Part shown: one piece after another, positions 24,764 through 33,896 of the stretch
How positions within the stretch are numbered: position 1 is the stretch's first letter
How the letters are laid out: every line of letters begins with the position of its first letter
Assembly (NCBI RefSeq): GCF_029968015.1
Contig: NZ_JASCIS010000043.1
Coordinates: 1 to 64,000, forward strand
Length of the DNA stretch: 64,000 bases
Direction of reading: 5' to 3'
Source of the DNA: Streptomyces luteolus
Lineage (GTDB): Bacteria; Actinomycetota; Actinomycetes; Streptomycetales; Streptomycetaceae
Notes under the pieces: generated by a model
What the model was told of the DNA's origin: nothing
Seen by the model: the letters and a program-made list of their open reading frames with translations, nothing else
The model's database searches: none
Position numbers and translations under genes: made by a program

Positions 24764-25801
24764 ATGACCCCGCGCAGAACCCAGACCGGCCGCACCCTGG
24801 CCGGACTCGTCCCGCTGCTGCTCGTCGCCGCCACCGCGTGCGGCGGGGACGACTCGGCGACCACCACGAGCGCCGACGGCAAGACCCTGGACAAGGTGAC
24901 GCTGACGCTCAACTGGTACCCGTACGGCGAACACGCGCCGTTCTACTACGGGAAGAAGCAGAAGATCTTCGAGAAGCACGGCATCGACCTGCAGATCCAG
25001 GCCGGCCAGGGCTCGCAGAAGACGGTGCAGGCCACCGGCGCCGGACAGACCGACTTCGGCTGGGCCGACACCCCGGCCGTGCTCGCGGCCGTCGAGTCCG
25101 GTGTGCCGGTCAAAAGCCTCGGGGTGTTCCTGCAGACCACGCCCGCGTCCGTGCAGTTCTTCGACACCCAGGGCATCAAGGCCCCGGCCGACCTCAAGGG
25201 CAAGACGGTCGCGGGCACCACGGGCGACGCGCTGTCCCGTACGTTCCCGGCGTTCCTCAAGGCCAACGGGCTCTCCGAGGGCGACGTCAAGGTCCAGAAC
25301 ACCGACCCCGCGGGCAAGATCGCCGCGGTGATCTCCGGCAAGACGGACGCACTCCTCGGGTACGCGAGCGACCAGGGCCCGATCATGCAGGACAAGGCCA
25401 AGAAGGACGTCTCGTATCTGCGCTTCTCCGAGCACGGGCTCAACTTCTTCTCCAACGGCCTGATCATCGGCGAGCGCACCCTGAAGTCCGACAAGGACCT
25501 GGCCACCCGGATGGCCAAGGCCGTCAGCGAGTCGTGGAGCGCCGCAGAGAAGTCGCCGGGACCCGCGGTCGCCGCGATGGACGGTGCTTCCGGCCAACTC
25601 CCGCCCGAGAAGGTCCTGTCGGAGCAGTTCGAGACCACCCTGACCCTGCTGCACACCAAGGCCACCGAGGGCAAGGCGCCCGGGGTGAACGACGAGGCGG
25701 ACTGGCAGCAGACCATCGACGTGTTCAAGGAGGCGGGCATGGTGAAGAACGCCAAGCCGGTCACCGACTACTGGGCCTCGGACGCGGCCGTGAAGGGCTG
25801 A
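24764..25801 (+). CDS. THI5/NMT1-like substrate-binding lipoprotein
   Basis: The 345-residue lipoprotein has a signal peptide ending VAATAC with lipobox Cys26, then VTLTLNWYPYGEHAPFYYGK and GHxQ-like AGQGSQKTVQATGAGQTDFG, the hallmark start of NMT1/THI5-like binding proteins. Family members bind N-formyl-aminopyrimidine (ThiY), riboflavin (RibY), nitrate or sulfonates. No thiamine riboswitch is present and a LacI regulator controls the operon, so a different, possibly sugar-like or nucleoside-like, ligand is possible. ATG 24764 is the first start that gives a complete signal peptide. Confidence 0.88.
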   Translation: MTPRRTQTGRTLAGLVPLLLVAATACGGDDSATTTSADGKTLDKVTLTLNWYPYGEHAPFYYGKKQKIFEKHGIDLQIQAGQGSQKTVQATGAGQTDFGWADTPAVLAAVESGVPVKSLGVFLQTTPASVQFFDTQGIKAPADLKGKTVAGTTGDALSRTFPAFLKANGLSEGDVKVQNTDPAGKIAAVISGKTDALLGYASDQGPIMQDKAKKDVSYLRFSEHGLNFFSNGLIIGERTLKSDKDLATRMAKAVSESWSAAEKSPGPAVAAMDGASGQLPPEKVLSEQFETTLTLLHTKATEGKAPGVNDEADWQQTIDVFKEAGMVKNAKPVTDYWASDAAVKG

Positions 25802-25815
25802 GGGACTGAATCGAC

Positions 25816-26649
25816 ATGCCGACCTTGCCGAACGACATGAGCCTGCGCAAACCATCAACTCCCGTGAGGGGCGGGGCAGTTCCCGCTGTCGGGATCGACG
25901 CCGTCGACGTCCGCTTCCGTACGAAGAAACGCGACGTCACGGCCTTGGCCGAGGTCTCGCTCGACGTGCGGATGGGCGAGTTCGTGGCCCTCGTCGGCCC
26001 CTCGGGCTGCGGCAAGTCCACACTGCTCAAGCTGGTCGCCGGCCTGCTCACCCCGTCCACGGGCGAGGTGCGGCTGCAGGGGGAGCGGGTGAGCGGGCCG
26101 CGCCACGACATCGGGTACGTGTTCCAGCGCGCCGCCCTCCTGGAGTGGCGCTCGGCCCGCCGCAACATCCTGCTCCAGGCCGAGATGCGCAGGATGCCGT
26201 CCGCGCAGGCCGCCGCCCGGGCCGACGAACTCATCGCCATGACCGGCCTGGAGGGCTTCGAGGACGCCTACCCGCACGAGCTGTCCGGCGGCATGCAGCA
26301 GCGCGTGGCCCTGTGCCGGGCCCTCCTTCACGAGCCGCCGGTGCTGCTCATGGACGAGCCGTTCGGCGCCCTCGACGCGCTGACCCGCGAGCAGATGAAC
26401 ATCGAGCTGCGCCGCATCTGGCGCGAGACGGGCACGACGGTGCTGCTCGTCACGCACTCCATCGCGGAGGCGGTGTACCTCGCGGACCGCGTGGTCGTCA
26501 TGAGCCCCCGCCCCGGCACGATCAGGGAGATCATCGACGTCGGGCTGCCCGCGGAGCGGGAGTACGCGGAGACGATGACCCGCCCTGAGTTCGCTTCGGC
26601 CACGGGGCATATCCGGGGGTTGCTGGGGAGTGTGGGGGTGGGGGGCTGA
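25816..26649 (+). CDS. ABC transporter ATPase (SsuB/TauB/ThiZ type)
   Basis: The 277-residue ATPase has Walker A GPSGCGKST (61-69), signature LSGGMQQRVALCRALL, Walker B VLLMDEPFGALDA and switch His in LLVTHSIAEAVYLADRVVVM. The N-terminal 25 residues are extra. ATG 25816 follows a GAGGGA by eight bases; ATG 25837 is an alternative. It drives the importer with the preceding permease and lipoprotein. The operon ends at the dispersed repeat hairpin at 26670-26780. Confidence 0.92.
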   Translation: MPTLPNDMSLRKPSTPVRGGAVPAVGIDAVDVRFRTKKRDVTALAEVSLDVRMGEFVALVGPSGCGKSTLLKLVAGLLTPSTGEVRLQGERVSGPRHDIGYVFQRAALLEWRSARRNILLQAEMRRMPSAQAAARADELIAMTGLEGFEDAYPHELSGGMQQRVALCRALLHEPPVLLMDEPFGALDALTREQMNIELRRIWRETGTTVLLVTHSIAEAVYLADRVVVMSPRPGTIREIIDVGLPAEREYAETMTRPEFASATGHIRGLLGSVGVGG

Positions 26650-26669
26650 CGGGCTGGGGCCCGTGAGGA

Positions 26670-26780
26670 CTTTTCCCCTCCCCGCCCAAAATTGAGCCCC
26701 TCCGGCGATTGAGGAGCGGGGGTCCGAGGGCTGGCCCCCGAAGCTCCGCAGGATGTCGGGAAGGGGCGGGGAGGGGATAG
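26670..26780. terminator. dispersed intergenic repeat, copy 2, acting as convergent terminator
   Basis: TTTTCCCCTCCCCGCCC (26670-26686) pairs with the GGGGCGGGGAGGGGAT block beginning near 26763, enclosing the family core AGCCCCTCCGGCGATTGAGG. It lies between the convergent ABC ATPase and methyltransferase genes. Confidence 0.65.
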
Positions 26781-26793
26781 AGAAACCCCCCGA

Positions 26794-27441
26794 CTACCCC
26801 TTGCGCACCAGCAGTTGAACCTCCCGGAACTGCCGCCTGTCGCTCGGCTTCGGCTGCATCACGAGGCGAGCCACCTCTTCGACACCCAGCCCCCGCAGCA
26901 GCCCCGCGAAGTGATCAGGACACCACCGGTAAGCCGTCGCCACCACATGGTCGTAGGACTGGTTCTCGATGTGGGCGCCGTCCGTGGCGGGGAAGTCGAT
27001 CAGCAGGTGTCCGCCGGGAGCCAGCACCCGGGCGAACTCGGCCAACACGGCGGGCAGTTCCACCGGCGGGGTGTGGATCACGGACCACCGCGAGAGCACC
27101 CCGCCGAGCGCGCCGTCCGCGATGTCCAGGGCGGCCATCGAGCCGACCTCGAACCGCAGTCCGGGGTGCGCCTCGCGGGCCAGCTCGACCATCACGGGGG
27201 AGGCGTCCACGCCGAAGGCGGTCAGGCCGAGCCCGTCGAGGTGCGCGGTGAGGTCGCCGGGGCCGCAACCCAGGTCCGCGACCGTCCCGTCGCCCTGCGC
27301 CCGGACCATCTCCGCGAACGCACTCAGGAGCCCCCGCTCCAACGCCCGCTCGCGCAACGGGTCCTGGAACATCTCCGCGTACGTGGGGGCGATGGCGTCG
27401 TAGGCGTCACGGGTGGCGTGCAGGGAGGGGAGCTCAGTCAC
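26794..27441 (-). CDS. class I SAM-dependent methyltransferase
   Basis: The 215-residue protein has the N-terminal YDAIAPTYAEMFQDPLRERA, SAM motif I TVADLGCGPGDLTAHLDG, motif II FGVDASPVMVELAREAH and a post-motif LLIDFPATDGAHIE. GTG 27441 is used. It is a small-molecule methyltransferase of the Methyltransf_25/11 class, substrate unknown, cytoplasmic. It is convergent with the ABC operon and divergent from the GNAT gene with a 122-bp gap. Confidence 0.88.
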   Translation of the reverse strand: MTELPSLHATRDAYDAIAPTYAEMFQDPLRERALERGLLSAFAEMVRAQGDGTVADLGCGPGDLTAHLDGLGLTAFGVDASPVMVELAREAHPGLRFEVGSMAALDIADGALGGVLSRWSVIHTPPVELPAVLAEFARVLAPGGHLLIDFPATDGAHIENQSYDHVVATAYRWCPDHFAGLLRGLGVEEVARLVMQPKPSDRRQFREVQLLVRKG

Positions 27442-27563
27442 CCGTGGACCCTACAACCCGAGGCCCCCCACACGAACGGGACCTCCGAAACCTCCGCGTA
27501 ACGCCCCCCGTCTACGATCCCCCCTGTCCACAGCGGACGACACGACGAAGGCGGTACGAGACG

Positions 27564-28115
27564 ATGAGCGCGCGCACGAGTGAGCGGACGGCACCGACGA
27601 CGGCAGCCGCGGAACTGCTCAGCGGCGCCCAACTCCGCGATCTGAACGGCGAGTTCACCGACCTGCTCCTCGACATCGTGCACGGCGGCAACTCCCTCGG
27701 CTTTCTCGCGCCCCTGGACCGAGCCGAGGCCGAGACCTGGTGGCGTGGGCGGGCCGCCGAGGTGGACGGGGGCGGGCTGCTGCTGATCGCCGTACGGCAG
27801 GAGGGGCGGGTCGTCGGCACCGTGGGCGTCGATCTGGTCGACAAGGCCAACGGGCGGCACCGCGCGGAGATCGTCAAGCTGATGGTGCACAGCTCGGCGC
27901 GCGGCCTCGGGCTCGGTCGTACGCTCCTGACCGCCGCCGAGCGGGTCGCGGCCGAGCGGGGCGTGACCCTGCTCGTGCTCGACACCGAGACCGGCAGCAC
28001 CGCCGAGGGTTTCTACGCCGCCTCCGGTTGGACCCGGGTCGGCACCATCCCCGACTTCGCGGCCGACCCGCAGGGCACGCTGCGTCCGACGACGCTGTTC
28101 TACAAGCAGCTGTAG
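27564..28115 (+). CDS. GNAT-family N-acetyltransferase
   Basis: The 183-residue protein carries the acetyl-CoA motif A, IVKLMVHSSARGLGLGRTLL (Q/R-x-x-G-x-G/A), followed by LVLDTETGSTAEGFYAASGW, the typical motif B with YAASGW. ATG 27564 is chosen over in-frame upstream codons because the preceding sequence has no conservation. The acetyl acceptor cannot be named; relatives acetylate small amines or antibiotics. It is convergent with the sugar isomerase-like gene. Confidence 0.88.
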   Translation: MSARTSERTAPTTAAAELLSGAQLRDLNGEFTDLLLDIVHGGNSLGFLAPLDRAEAETWWRGRAAEVDGGGLLLIAVRQEGRVVGTVGVDLVDKANGRHRAEIVKLMVHSSARGLGLGRTLLTAAERVAAERGVTLLVLDTETGSTAEGFYAASGWTRVGTIPDFAADPQGTLRPTTLFYKQL

Positions 28116-28183
28116 CCGCCCGGGACCGGGGAAGGGGCGCCGCGGCGAGCGACGCCCCCGTCCACCGTCACCGTTCCCCTTCC

Positions 28184-29050
28184 TCAGTACCGCAGCGCCG
28201 CCAAGTACCCGTAACTGTTGCGGGCCGTGGCGAACGGGTCGGCCGGCGAGTCATGCTCCACCAGCCACTGCCTGACCCCGCCGACATGCGCGTGCCGGAA
28301 CATCGCGGCGAAGTCCAGGACCCCGGAGCCGACGTCGGCGATCGAGCCGTCCGGTGCCATGTCCTTCACGTGCAGCGCCGGGAACCGCCGCGGATGCCGC
28401 ACGAAGTACCGGGCCGGGTCCGCGTCCCCCTTCGCCGCCCAGTACACGTCCAGCTCGAAGCCGACCAGCTCCGGATCGGTCTCCCGTACGAGGATGTCGT
28501 AGAGCACCTCGCCGTCCACCGTGGCGTGGTCCGCGCCGTGATTGTGGAAGAGGAGCCGCCCGAGACCGGCCTCGCGGGAGGCCTGGCCGATCCGGTTGAA
28601 CTCCCGCGCCACCTCCCGGAATCCGGCCGGTGTGTGCAGCGACCCCGGCAGGCTCGGCACCACCGGCCACTTCGCGCCGAGCGTGTGCAGATCCGCGAGC
28701 GCCTGCGCGAGACCGGGGCCGCGCAGGATGTCGTACGAGACGTGCTCCAGGACCGCCCGCAGGCCGGTGGCGTCAAGGATGCGCCGGATGTCGGCCGCGC
28801 CGTTCCCGTGCCGTCCGCTCACGCCGACCGTCGCGTACCCGATCTCGGCGAGCCGCTCCAGGGTGCCGTGGAAGTCCACGGCCAGCGGGCCGCGCATCGT
28901 GTACAGATGCATGCCGATGCCGCCGCGCGGAATGCGCCGCCGCCCCTCGGCGACCGCGGGCGCGGGGGACACCGCGACCGCGGCCGCCGCGAGGCCGAGC
29001 GACGTACCGAGAAACGCTCGCCGTGTGGTCGTACGGGATCTCAACTCCAT
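28184..29050 (-). CDS. Tat-exported sugar phosphate isomerase/epimerase-like TIM barrel
   Basis: The 288-residue protein has an N-terminal twin-Arg signal, TTTRRAFLGTSLGLAAAAVA, and a xylose-isomerase-like TIM barrel. Metal-site residues appear in LLFHNHGADH, GFELDVYWAAKGDADP and ALHVKDM. ATG 29050 has GGGAGG about seven bases upstream. It is the second gene of the operon led by the large ThuA/dehydrogenase protein (44-bp gap), a pairing known for secreted carbohydrate-handling clusters. The reaction is probably epimerisation or isomerisation of an oxidised sugar outside the membrane, by inference only. Confidence 0.85.
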   Translation of the reverse strand: MELRSRTTTRRAFLGTSLGLAAAAVAVSPAPAVAEGRRRIPRGGIGMHLYTMRGPLAVDFHGTLERLAEIGYATVGVSGRHGNGAADIRRILDATGLRAVLEHVSYDILRGPGLAQALADLHTLGAKWPVVPSLPGSLHTPAGFREVAREFNRIGQASREAGLGRLLFHNHGADHATVDGEVLYDILVRETDPELVGFELDVYWAAKGDADPARYFVRHPRRFPALHVKDMAPDGSIADVGSGVLDFAAMFRHAHVGGVRQWLVEHDSPADPFATARNSYGYLAALRY

Positions 29051-29093
29051 GAAAACCTCCCTCACTTGATCCACGGATATCCGGAAATCTCCC

Positions 29094-32000
29094 TCACTTG
29101 ACCGTGACCCGGACCGAGCCGGCCGTGGTGTCGCCCTTGTCGTCCGTGACCGTCAGACGTGCGGTGTAGCTGCCCTTGCGGGCGTAGGTGTGCTCGGCGG
29201 TGGCGCCCTCCTCGCCCGCGGGCTCGGCGTTGTCGCCGAAGTCCCAGTGGTACGAGGCGACTTGGCGGCCGGGAAGCAGCTTCACCGAGCCGGACAGCTG
29301 CACGGCGAGCGGCGCACCACCCTCCGCGGGCGCGGCCTCGACGCCGACCTGGGACGCGGGCTGCTGCTCCACGCCGTGCCCGTTGAAGTGCAGCCAGTCC
29401 AGGGCGAGCAGATCGGGCTTGCCGTCGGCCCATTCGGGGTTGGTGACCACCGCGTACAACGTGACGCTCTTGCCCGGGTCCTTCAGCTCGACCGTCGGGG
29501 AGACGACATTGCCCCAGCCGCCCGTGTCCGGCACCGAGACCTTGCCGAGCAGCTCGCCCGTGGGGGAGTCGGCGCGGAACTCGATGTCGCCGCCGAGCCC
29601 GGCCGACGCGGCGCCGACCGTCACGGACTCGACGCCCTTGAGGTGCGTGGGCGCGAAGCTGACCCAGTCGCCGTGCTCGATCTCGGCCAGGCGTTTGCCC
29701 CCCGAGGCGTCCTCGCGTGCGGCCGCCTCGGCACCGCCGTGCGCCCCGCCGGTCTTCGTGAAGTGCTCGGCCTCCCGGAACGAGGTGCGCAGCGTGAGCG
29801 CGTCGGACCCGGTGAGCGCGGGCACTCCGCCGGGGCCGCCCTTGTCCTCGTACTGGGCGGTGATGCCGTAGTACAGGTTCTGGCCCGGGCCGTGGCTGTC
29901 ACCGGCGTCCGTGACGATCTTCCCCTCGCAGCCGGTGTAGTTGTCCAGCGGATGCAGATGGGAGTCATGGCCGAGCTGCGACTGCACCACGACCCGCGAG
30001 CAGTCGATCTTCCCGTCCTCCGGATCCGTGACCTTGACCTTGAACGGAATGGTGTCGCCGAACGAGAACATCCCGCCGTCGTCCGGTGTCTGCACCGTCA
30101 CCTCGGGCCGGGTGTTGCCGACGGTCACCTCCTGCACGGCGAGTGCCGTCAGCTCCTTCGGTCCCGTCACCTTCAACAGCGCGTTGAAGCGGCCCTTCTC
30201 CTCGTACGTGTGGGTGGGCTCGGCCTCGGTCGAGTCGGTCGTGCCGTCCCCGTCGAAGTCCCAGGCGTACGTCACCGGAGTGCCGTCCGGCAGACCTGAT
30301 CCCTTGCTGGAGAACTTCACGGTGAGCGGGCCCGGGCCGTTGTCCGGGGTGGCGGAGATCCGTGCGTCCGGCAGCCGGTCGTCGCCGACGTAGTCGATGC
30401 GGTAGATACCCGCACCCTCGTTGGAGCCGCCGCGTCCGGTGCCGCTGCCGACCCCGAAGTCGATCACGTAAAGGGCGCCGTCAGGACCGAAATCCGCGTC
30501 GAAAGGCTGATTCCACTTCATGTCATCGAAGACCGAGTTGATGGAATGCAGATCCCCTGCCTTGGCGGGCTCGAAGCGCGGGTCCTGGAATGTCTGGTCC
30601 TTCTGCTGGATCGAGAAGGACTTGAAATACCTCCGGGTCAGCTCGTAGTTCAGCCACTTCCCCTCGAACGCCTCGGGGAACTTCGTGCGGTACGAGTTGT
30701 CCGCGTCGTAGTCGTACACGGGACCGCTCATCGGGCCGCCGCCCCCGGTGCCCAGCTCGGGGAACTCCTTCGACTCGGAATAGGCGTACCAGACCAACGC
30801 GGGCTGTGTGGGCGGGAGTTCGCGCAGGCCGGTGTTGTTGGGGGAGTCGTTGACCGGCTTGGCGCAGTCGAATTTCTCCCCGGACGTCTTCGTCGCGAAG
30901 TCGTAGTCGTTGAACGGGGTGTTGTTGCCGATGCAGTACGGCCAGCCGAAGTTGCCCGCCTTCGTGATGCGGTTGTACTCGACCGTGCCCTCGGGGCCCC
31001 GGTCCGGCTCGGCGTTGCGGGCGTCGGGCCCGTAGTCCGCCACGAGCAGGGCGCCGCTCAGCGGGTCCGTGGTGATGCGGAACGGATTGCGCAGGCCCAT
31101 CGCGTAGATCTCGGCGCGGGTCTTCTCGGTGCCGGGCGCGAACAGATTGCCCTCGGGGACCGAGTAACTCCCGTCGTCCTCGGGCGTGATGCGCAGTACC
31201 TTGCCGCGCAGATCGTTGGTGTTGCCCGCGGTAGCCTGTGCGTCCCAGGCCCGGCGGCCCTCGCGCTCGTCGATCGGTGCGAATCCGTCCGAGGCGAACG
31301 GGTCGGTGTTGTCACCCGTCGCCACGTACAGAACGCCCTTCTTGTCGAAGGCGATCGACCCGGCCATGTGCGAATTGGCGCGGCCCTCGTTCCGGAACGT
31401 CGGAATGGTGAGGAGGCGCTTCTCGGAGGCCATGCCGACCTTGCCGCCGCTCTCCGTGAACCGCGAGAGATTCAGCCGCTTCTCGGTCTTGTCCGAATGC
31501 AGCAGATACAGCCAGTGGTTGTCCTGGAAATCCGGGTCGAGTGCGAGACCGAGCAGGCCGTCGGACTGGCTCGTCATCTCCGGCGTGTAGTCGAAGTCCA
31601 GGGCCGTGCTGACCCGCAGCGTCTCCTGGTCGATGACCTTGAGCTTGCCGGTCCGCTGGATGAAGAACACCCGCCGGTCCGGCGCCACCGCCAGCTCGAA
31701 GGGGTCGGCGAGATCCTCGGTGGCGAGCGGCGTGCGCTGGAACGCGCCGGTCTTGGTGGCCGTGCAGTCACCGGGCTTCGCGCCCGCCGCCCACTCGATG
31801 CCGCCGAGCAGATGCTTGAGGAAGCCCTCCTCGGAGAACGCCGACTTGTCGTGCCCGCCGGCCGTGAACCAGGACCGGCCGCCGTCGTAGTTCTGGCACC
31901 ACGACCACGGGTGGTCGACGCCCTCGTCCAGGCCGTCGATGCCGTCGCGCACCTTGATCTGCGCGAGCGTGTGCACCTTGCCGGTCGGATTGGCGCGCCA

Positions 32001-32558
32001 GTTGTACCACTCCTCGCTGCGCTCCCACAGCTCGGGCAGGCCCTTCGTGGACGGGTGCGCCTGGTCGAGGACCTTGATCCGGCCCGTCTGCACGGCCGGG
32101 TGCTTGTCGAAGATCGCGCCGACCAGACCCTCGTACCACTCCCAGTCGCGCTCGCTCGCCGACGCGGCGTGCAGGCCGACCCAGCCGCCACCGCCGCGGA
32201 TGTACTTCTGCAGGGCGGCGCGCTGCCCGGCGTCCAGCAGATCGCCCTTCTCCGGCGTGGAGTTGGTGTTGTTGAACACCACGGCCTGGAAGCGGGCGAG
32301 GTTGCTGTCGGTGAACGCGTCCGCGTCGTCGGTCGCCTCCACCTCGAAGCCGTGCTCGCTGCCCAGCTTCTTGATCGCGTCGATCCCGGCGGGGATGGAG
32401 TCGTGGTAGAAGTTCGTCACTTTCGAGAAGACGAGCACGCGAAAAGGTGCCGCCTGCGCGGGAGTCGGGACCGAGGTGACTCCCAGAGCGAGGATCAGCG
32501 CCAGTAACGCGAGCAGGGTGACGAGTGGTCTTCGGGCGGTACGTGTCGGATGGCTCAT
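29094..32558 (-). CDS. secreted ThuA - glucose/sorbosone dehydrogenase - PKD - CBM6 multidomain protein
   Basis: The 1154-residue secreted protein has a signal peptide (about 1-37, ends PAQAA) and a ThuA-like glutamine-amidotransferase-fold domain (about 38-245, VLVFSKVTNFYHDSIPAGID). A PQQ-type glucose/sorbosone dehydrogenase beta-propeller follows (about 260-640, with LGLALDPDF, RNEGRANSHMAGS, YAMGLRNPFR and GNFGWPYC), then a PKD domain (YAWDFDGDGTTDSTEAEPTH), a CBM6-like domain (about 880-1010, WVSFAPTHLKGVESV), and a C-terminal second PKD (SYHWDFGDNAEPAGEEG). ATG 32558 is preceded by a GGGAGCGCC leader. The LacI-type operator lies 84 bp upstream. A soluble quinoprotein oxidising bound polysaccharide or its breakdown sugars is the likely role. 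Confidence 0.9.
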   Translation of the reverse strand: MSHPTRTARRPLVTLLALLALILALGVTSVPTPAQAAPFRVLVFSKVTNFYHDSIPAGIDAIKKLGSEHGFEVEATDDADAFTDSNLARFQAVVFNNTNSTPEKGDLLDAGQRAALQKYIRGGGGWVGLHAASASERDWEWYEGLVGAIFDKHPAVQTGRIKVLDQAHPSTKGLPELWERSEEWYNWRANPTGKVHTLAQIKVRDGIDGLDEGVDHPWSWCQNYDGGRSWFTAGGHDKSAFSEEGFLKHLLGGIEWAAGAKPGDCTATKTGAFQRTPLATEDLADPFELAVAPDRRVFFIQRTGKLKVIDQETLRVSTALDFDYTPEMTSQSDGLLGLALDPDFQDNHWLYLLHSDKTEKRLNLSRFTESGGKVGMASEKRLLTIPTFRNEGRANSHMAGSIAFDKKGVLYVATGDNTDPFASDGFAPIDEREGRRAWDAQATAGNTNDLRGKVLRITPEDDGSYSVPEGNLFAPGTEKTRAEIYAMGLRNPFRITTDPLSGALLVADYGPDARNAEPDRGPEGTVEYNRITKAGNFGWPYCIGNNTPFNDYDFATKTSGEKFDCAKPVNDSPNNTGLRELPPTQPALVWYAYSESKEFPELGTGGGGPMSGPVYDYDADNSYRTKFPEAFEGKWLNYELTRRYFKSFSIQQKDQTFQDPRFEPAKAGDLHSINSVFDDMKWNQPFDADFGPDGALYVIDFGVGSGTGRGGSNEGAGIYRIDYVGDDRLPDARISATPDNGPGPLTVKFSSKGSGLPDGTPVTYAWDFDGDGTTDSTEAEPTHTYEEKGRFNALLKVTGPKELTALAVQEVTVGNTRPEVTVQTPDDGGMFSFGDTIPFKVKVTDPEDGKIDCSRVVVQSQLGHDSHLHPLDNYTGCEGKIVTDAGDSHGPGQNLYYGITAQYEDKGGPGGVPALTGSDALTLRTSFREAEHFTKTGGAHGGAEAAAREDASGGKRLAEIEHGDWVSFAPTHLKGVESVTVGAASAGLGGDIEFRADSPTGELLGKVSVPDTGGWGNVVSPTVELKDPGKSVTLYAVVTNPEWADGKPDLLALDWLHFNGHGVEQQPASQVGVEAAPAEGGAPLAVQLSGSVKLLPGRQVASYHWDFGDNAEPAGEEGATAEHTYARKGSYTARLTVTDDKGDTTAGSVRVTVK

Positions 32559-32633
32559 GGGCGCTCCCAGTGCTCGGGGGACGGAACAGCTACGGGTGCC
32601 GGAGAGGTGCCGGAGGTGCCGGAGGGGTGCCGA

Positions 32634-32656
32634 GAAAGCGTAGAAAGCGCTTTCTG
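32634..32656. promoter_or_regulatory. LacI-type operator of the ThuA/dehydrogenase operon
   Basis: A half-site GAAAGCG (32634-32640) is followed by the perfect palindrome AGAAAGCGCTTTCT (32642-32655), the same 14-bp core as at 23626-23639 and with the same flanking half-site arrangement. It is placed upstream of the minus-strand operon. Confidence 0.8.
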
Positions 32657-32760
32657 GAGTGCGTCGTTCAGCGTAGGTTCCGGGGTTCCGAGGGGTCAAT
32701 GGTGCGTCGGCCACCGCGTAGGTCTGGTGTGCACCGCCCCGTACGGGGGAGGGTCGTGCC

Positions 32761-32825
32761 CAGCACCGGAACGACCCGTGCAGAACCGGACCGACCCGTA
32801 CAGAACCGGAACGACCCGCACAGAA
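32761..32825. repeat. 20-bp tandem repeat before the hydrolase gene
   Basis: Three copies of CAGAACCGGAACGACCCGTA with small changes run up to the ribosome-binding site AGAAGGAG of the following hydrolase gene. Confidence 0.75.
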
Positions 32826-32838
32826 GGAGCCGTACTCG

Positions 32839-33768
32839 ATGACGTACTCCGTGGGAATGGCCACCGCCCGCGACGGCGTGCAGATCGCCACCTACACCTG
32901 GCAGCCCGACAACGGACGCCCGCGCGCGTGGGTGCAGATCGCCCACGGCGCCGCCGAACACGGCCTGCGCTACGACCGGTTCGCCCGCCACCTCGCCGCC
33001 CAAGGCTTCGGCGTCATCGCCTCCGACCACCGCGGGCACGGCGCCACCGCGGCGGGCACCGGCGGCCACGGCGTGACCGGCGAGGACATCGAGGACTCCT
33101 GGCGCGCGATGGTCGACGACCTGAAGGCCGTCGGCGATCCCGTACGCGCCCTGCAGCCCGGCGTCCCGCTGGTGCTCCTCGGCCACAGCATGGGCTCGCT
33201 CCTCGCCCGCGACTACGCCCAGGAGTACCCGGACGACCTGGCCGGGCTGATCCTCTCCGGTACGTTCCGCTCGCTGCCCGGCGCCGAGACCGAGCGGGCG
33301 GTGGCCGACCTGGAGCGCGAGATCGCCGAGCGCGGACGCACCACCCTGTCCGACTTCATTCCGAACCTCTTCGCCTCGTTCAACGAACCGTACGAGCACC
33401 GCACCGGCTTCGAGTGGCTCTCCCGCGACGCGGCCGAGGTGGACACGTACGTCGCCGACGAGCGCTGCGGCTTCCCCTTCTCATCGGGCCTCGCTCTCGA
33501 CTGGGTCCGCAACGTCCGCAAGATCAACGACCCGCGCAACCTCGCCCGTGTCCCCGCCGACCTGCCGATCCATGTCGCGGTCGGCACACAGGACCCCTGC
33601 AACCAGCGCATGACCCTGGTCTACGAACTCCTGGAGGACTTCCGCTACGCGGGCGTCAGCGACCTCACCTGGAAGGGGTACGAGGGCGCCCGCCACGAGA
33701 TCCTCAACGAGACCAACCGGGACGAGGTCCAGCGGGATCTCGTGGAGTGGCTGGACAAGCACGTCTGA
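32839..33768 (+). CDS. alpha/beta hydrolase (serine aminopeptidase S33 / lysophospholipase type)
   Basis: The 309-residue cytoplasmic hydrolase has IAHGAAEHGLRYDRFARHLA (oxyanion loop), DHRGHGAT, nucleophile elbow LGHSMGSLL, catalytic Asp in HVAVGTQDPCNQ and His in YEGARHEILNE. This is the Hydrolase_4 (monoacylglycerol lipase/lysophospholipase) group. AAGGAG is eight bases before ATG 32839. It is divergent from the LacI-controlled ThuA operon; its promoter lies in the tandem-repeat region. The substrate is likely a lysolipid or monoglyceride by family. Confidence 0.88.
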   Translation: MTYSVGMATARDGVQIATYTWQPDNGRPRAWVQIAHGAAEHGLRYDRFARHLAAQGFGVIASDHRGHGATAAGTGGHGVTGEDIEDSWRAMVDDLKAVGDPVRALQPGVPLVLLGHSMGSLLARDYAQEYPDDLAGLILSGTFRSLPGAETERAVADLEREIAERGRTTLSDFIPNLFASFNEPYEHRTGFEWLSRDAAEVDTYVADERCGFPFSSGLALDWVRNVRKINDPRNLARVPADLPIHVAVGTQDPCNQRMTLVYELLEDFRYAGVSDLTWKGYEGARHEILNETNRDEVQRDLVEWLDKHV

Positions 33769-33896
33769 GGCGGGCGCCGGGGGGCGGGGCGCCGGGGGCG
33801 CCTGGGCGGTGGGGGCGGTAGGGCAGTGGGGCTCACGAGGGGTAACCCGCCCTCGCCGGGCGGCCGTTGTCAGTGGCGTGTCCTAGTGTCGGTGTC

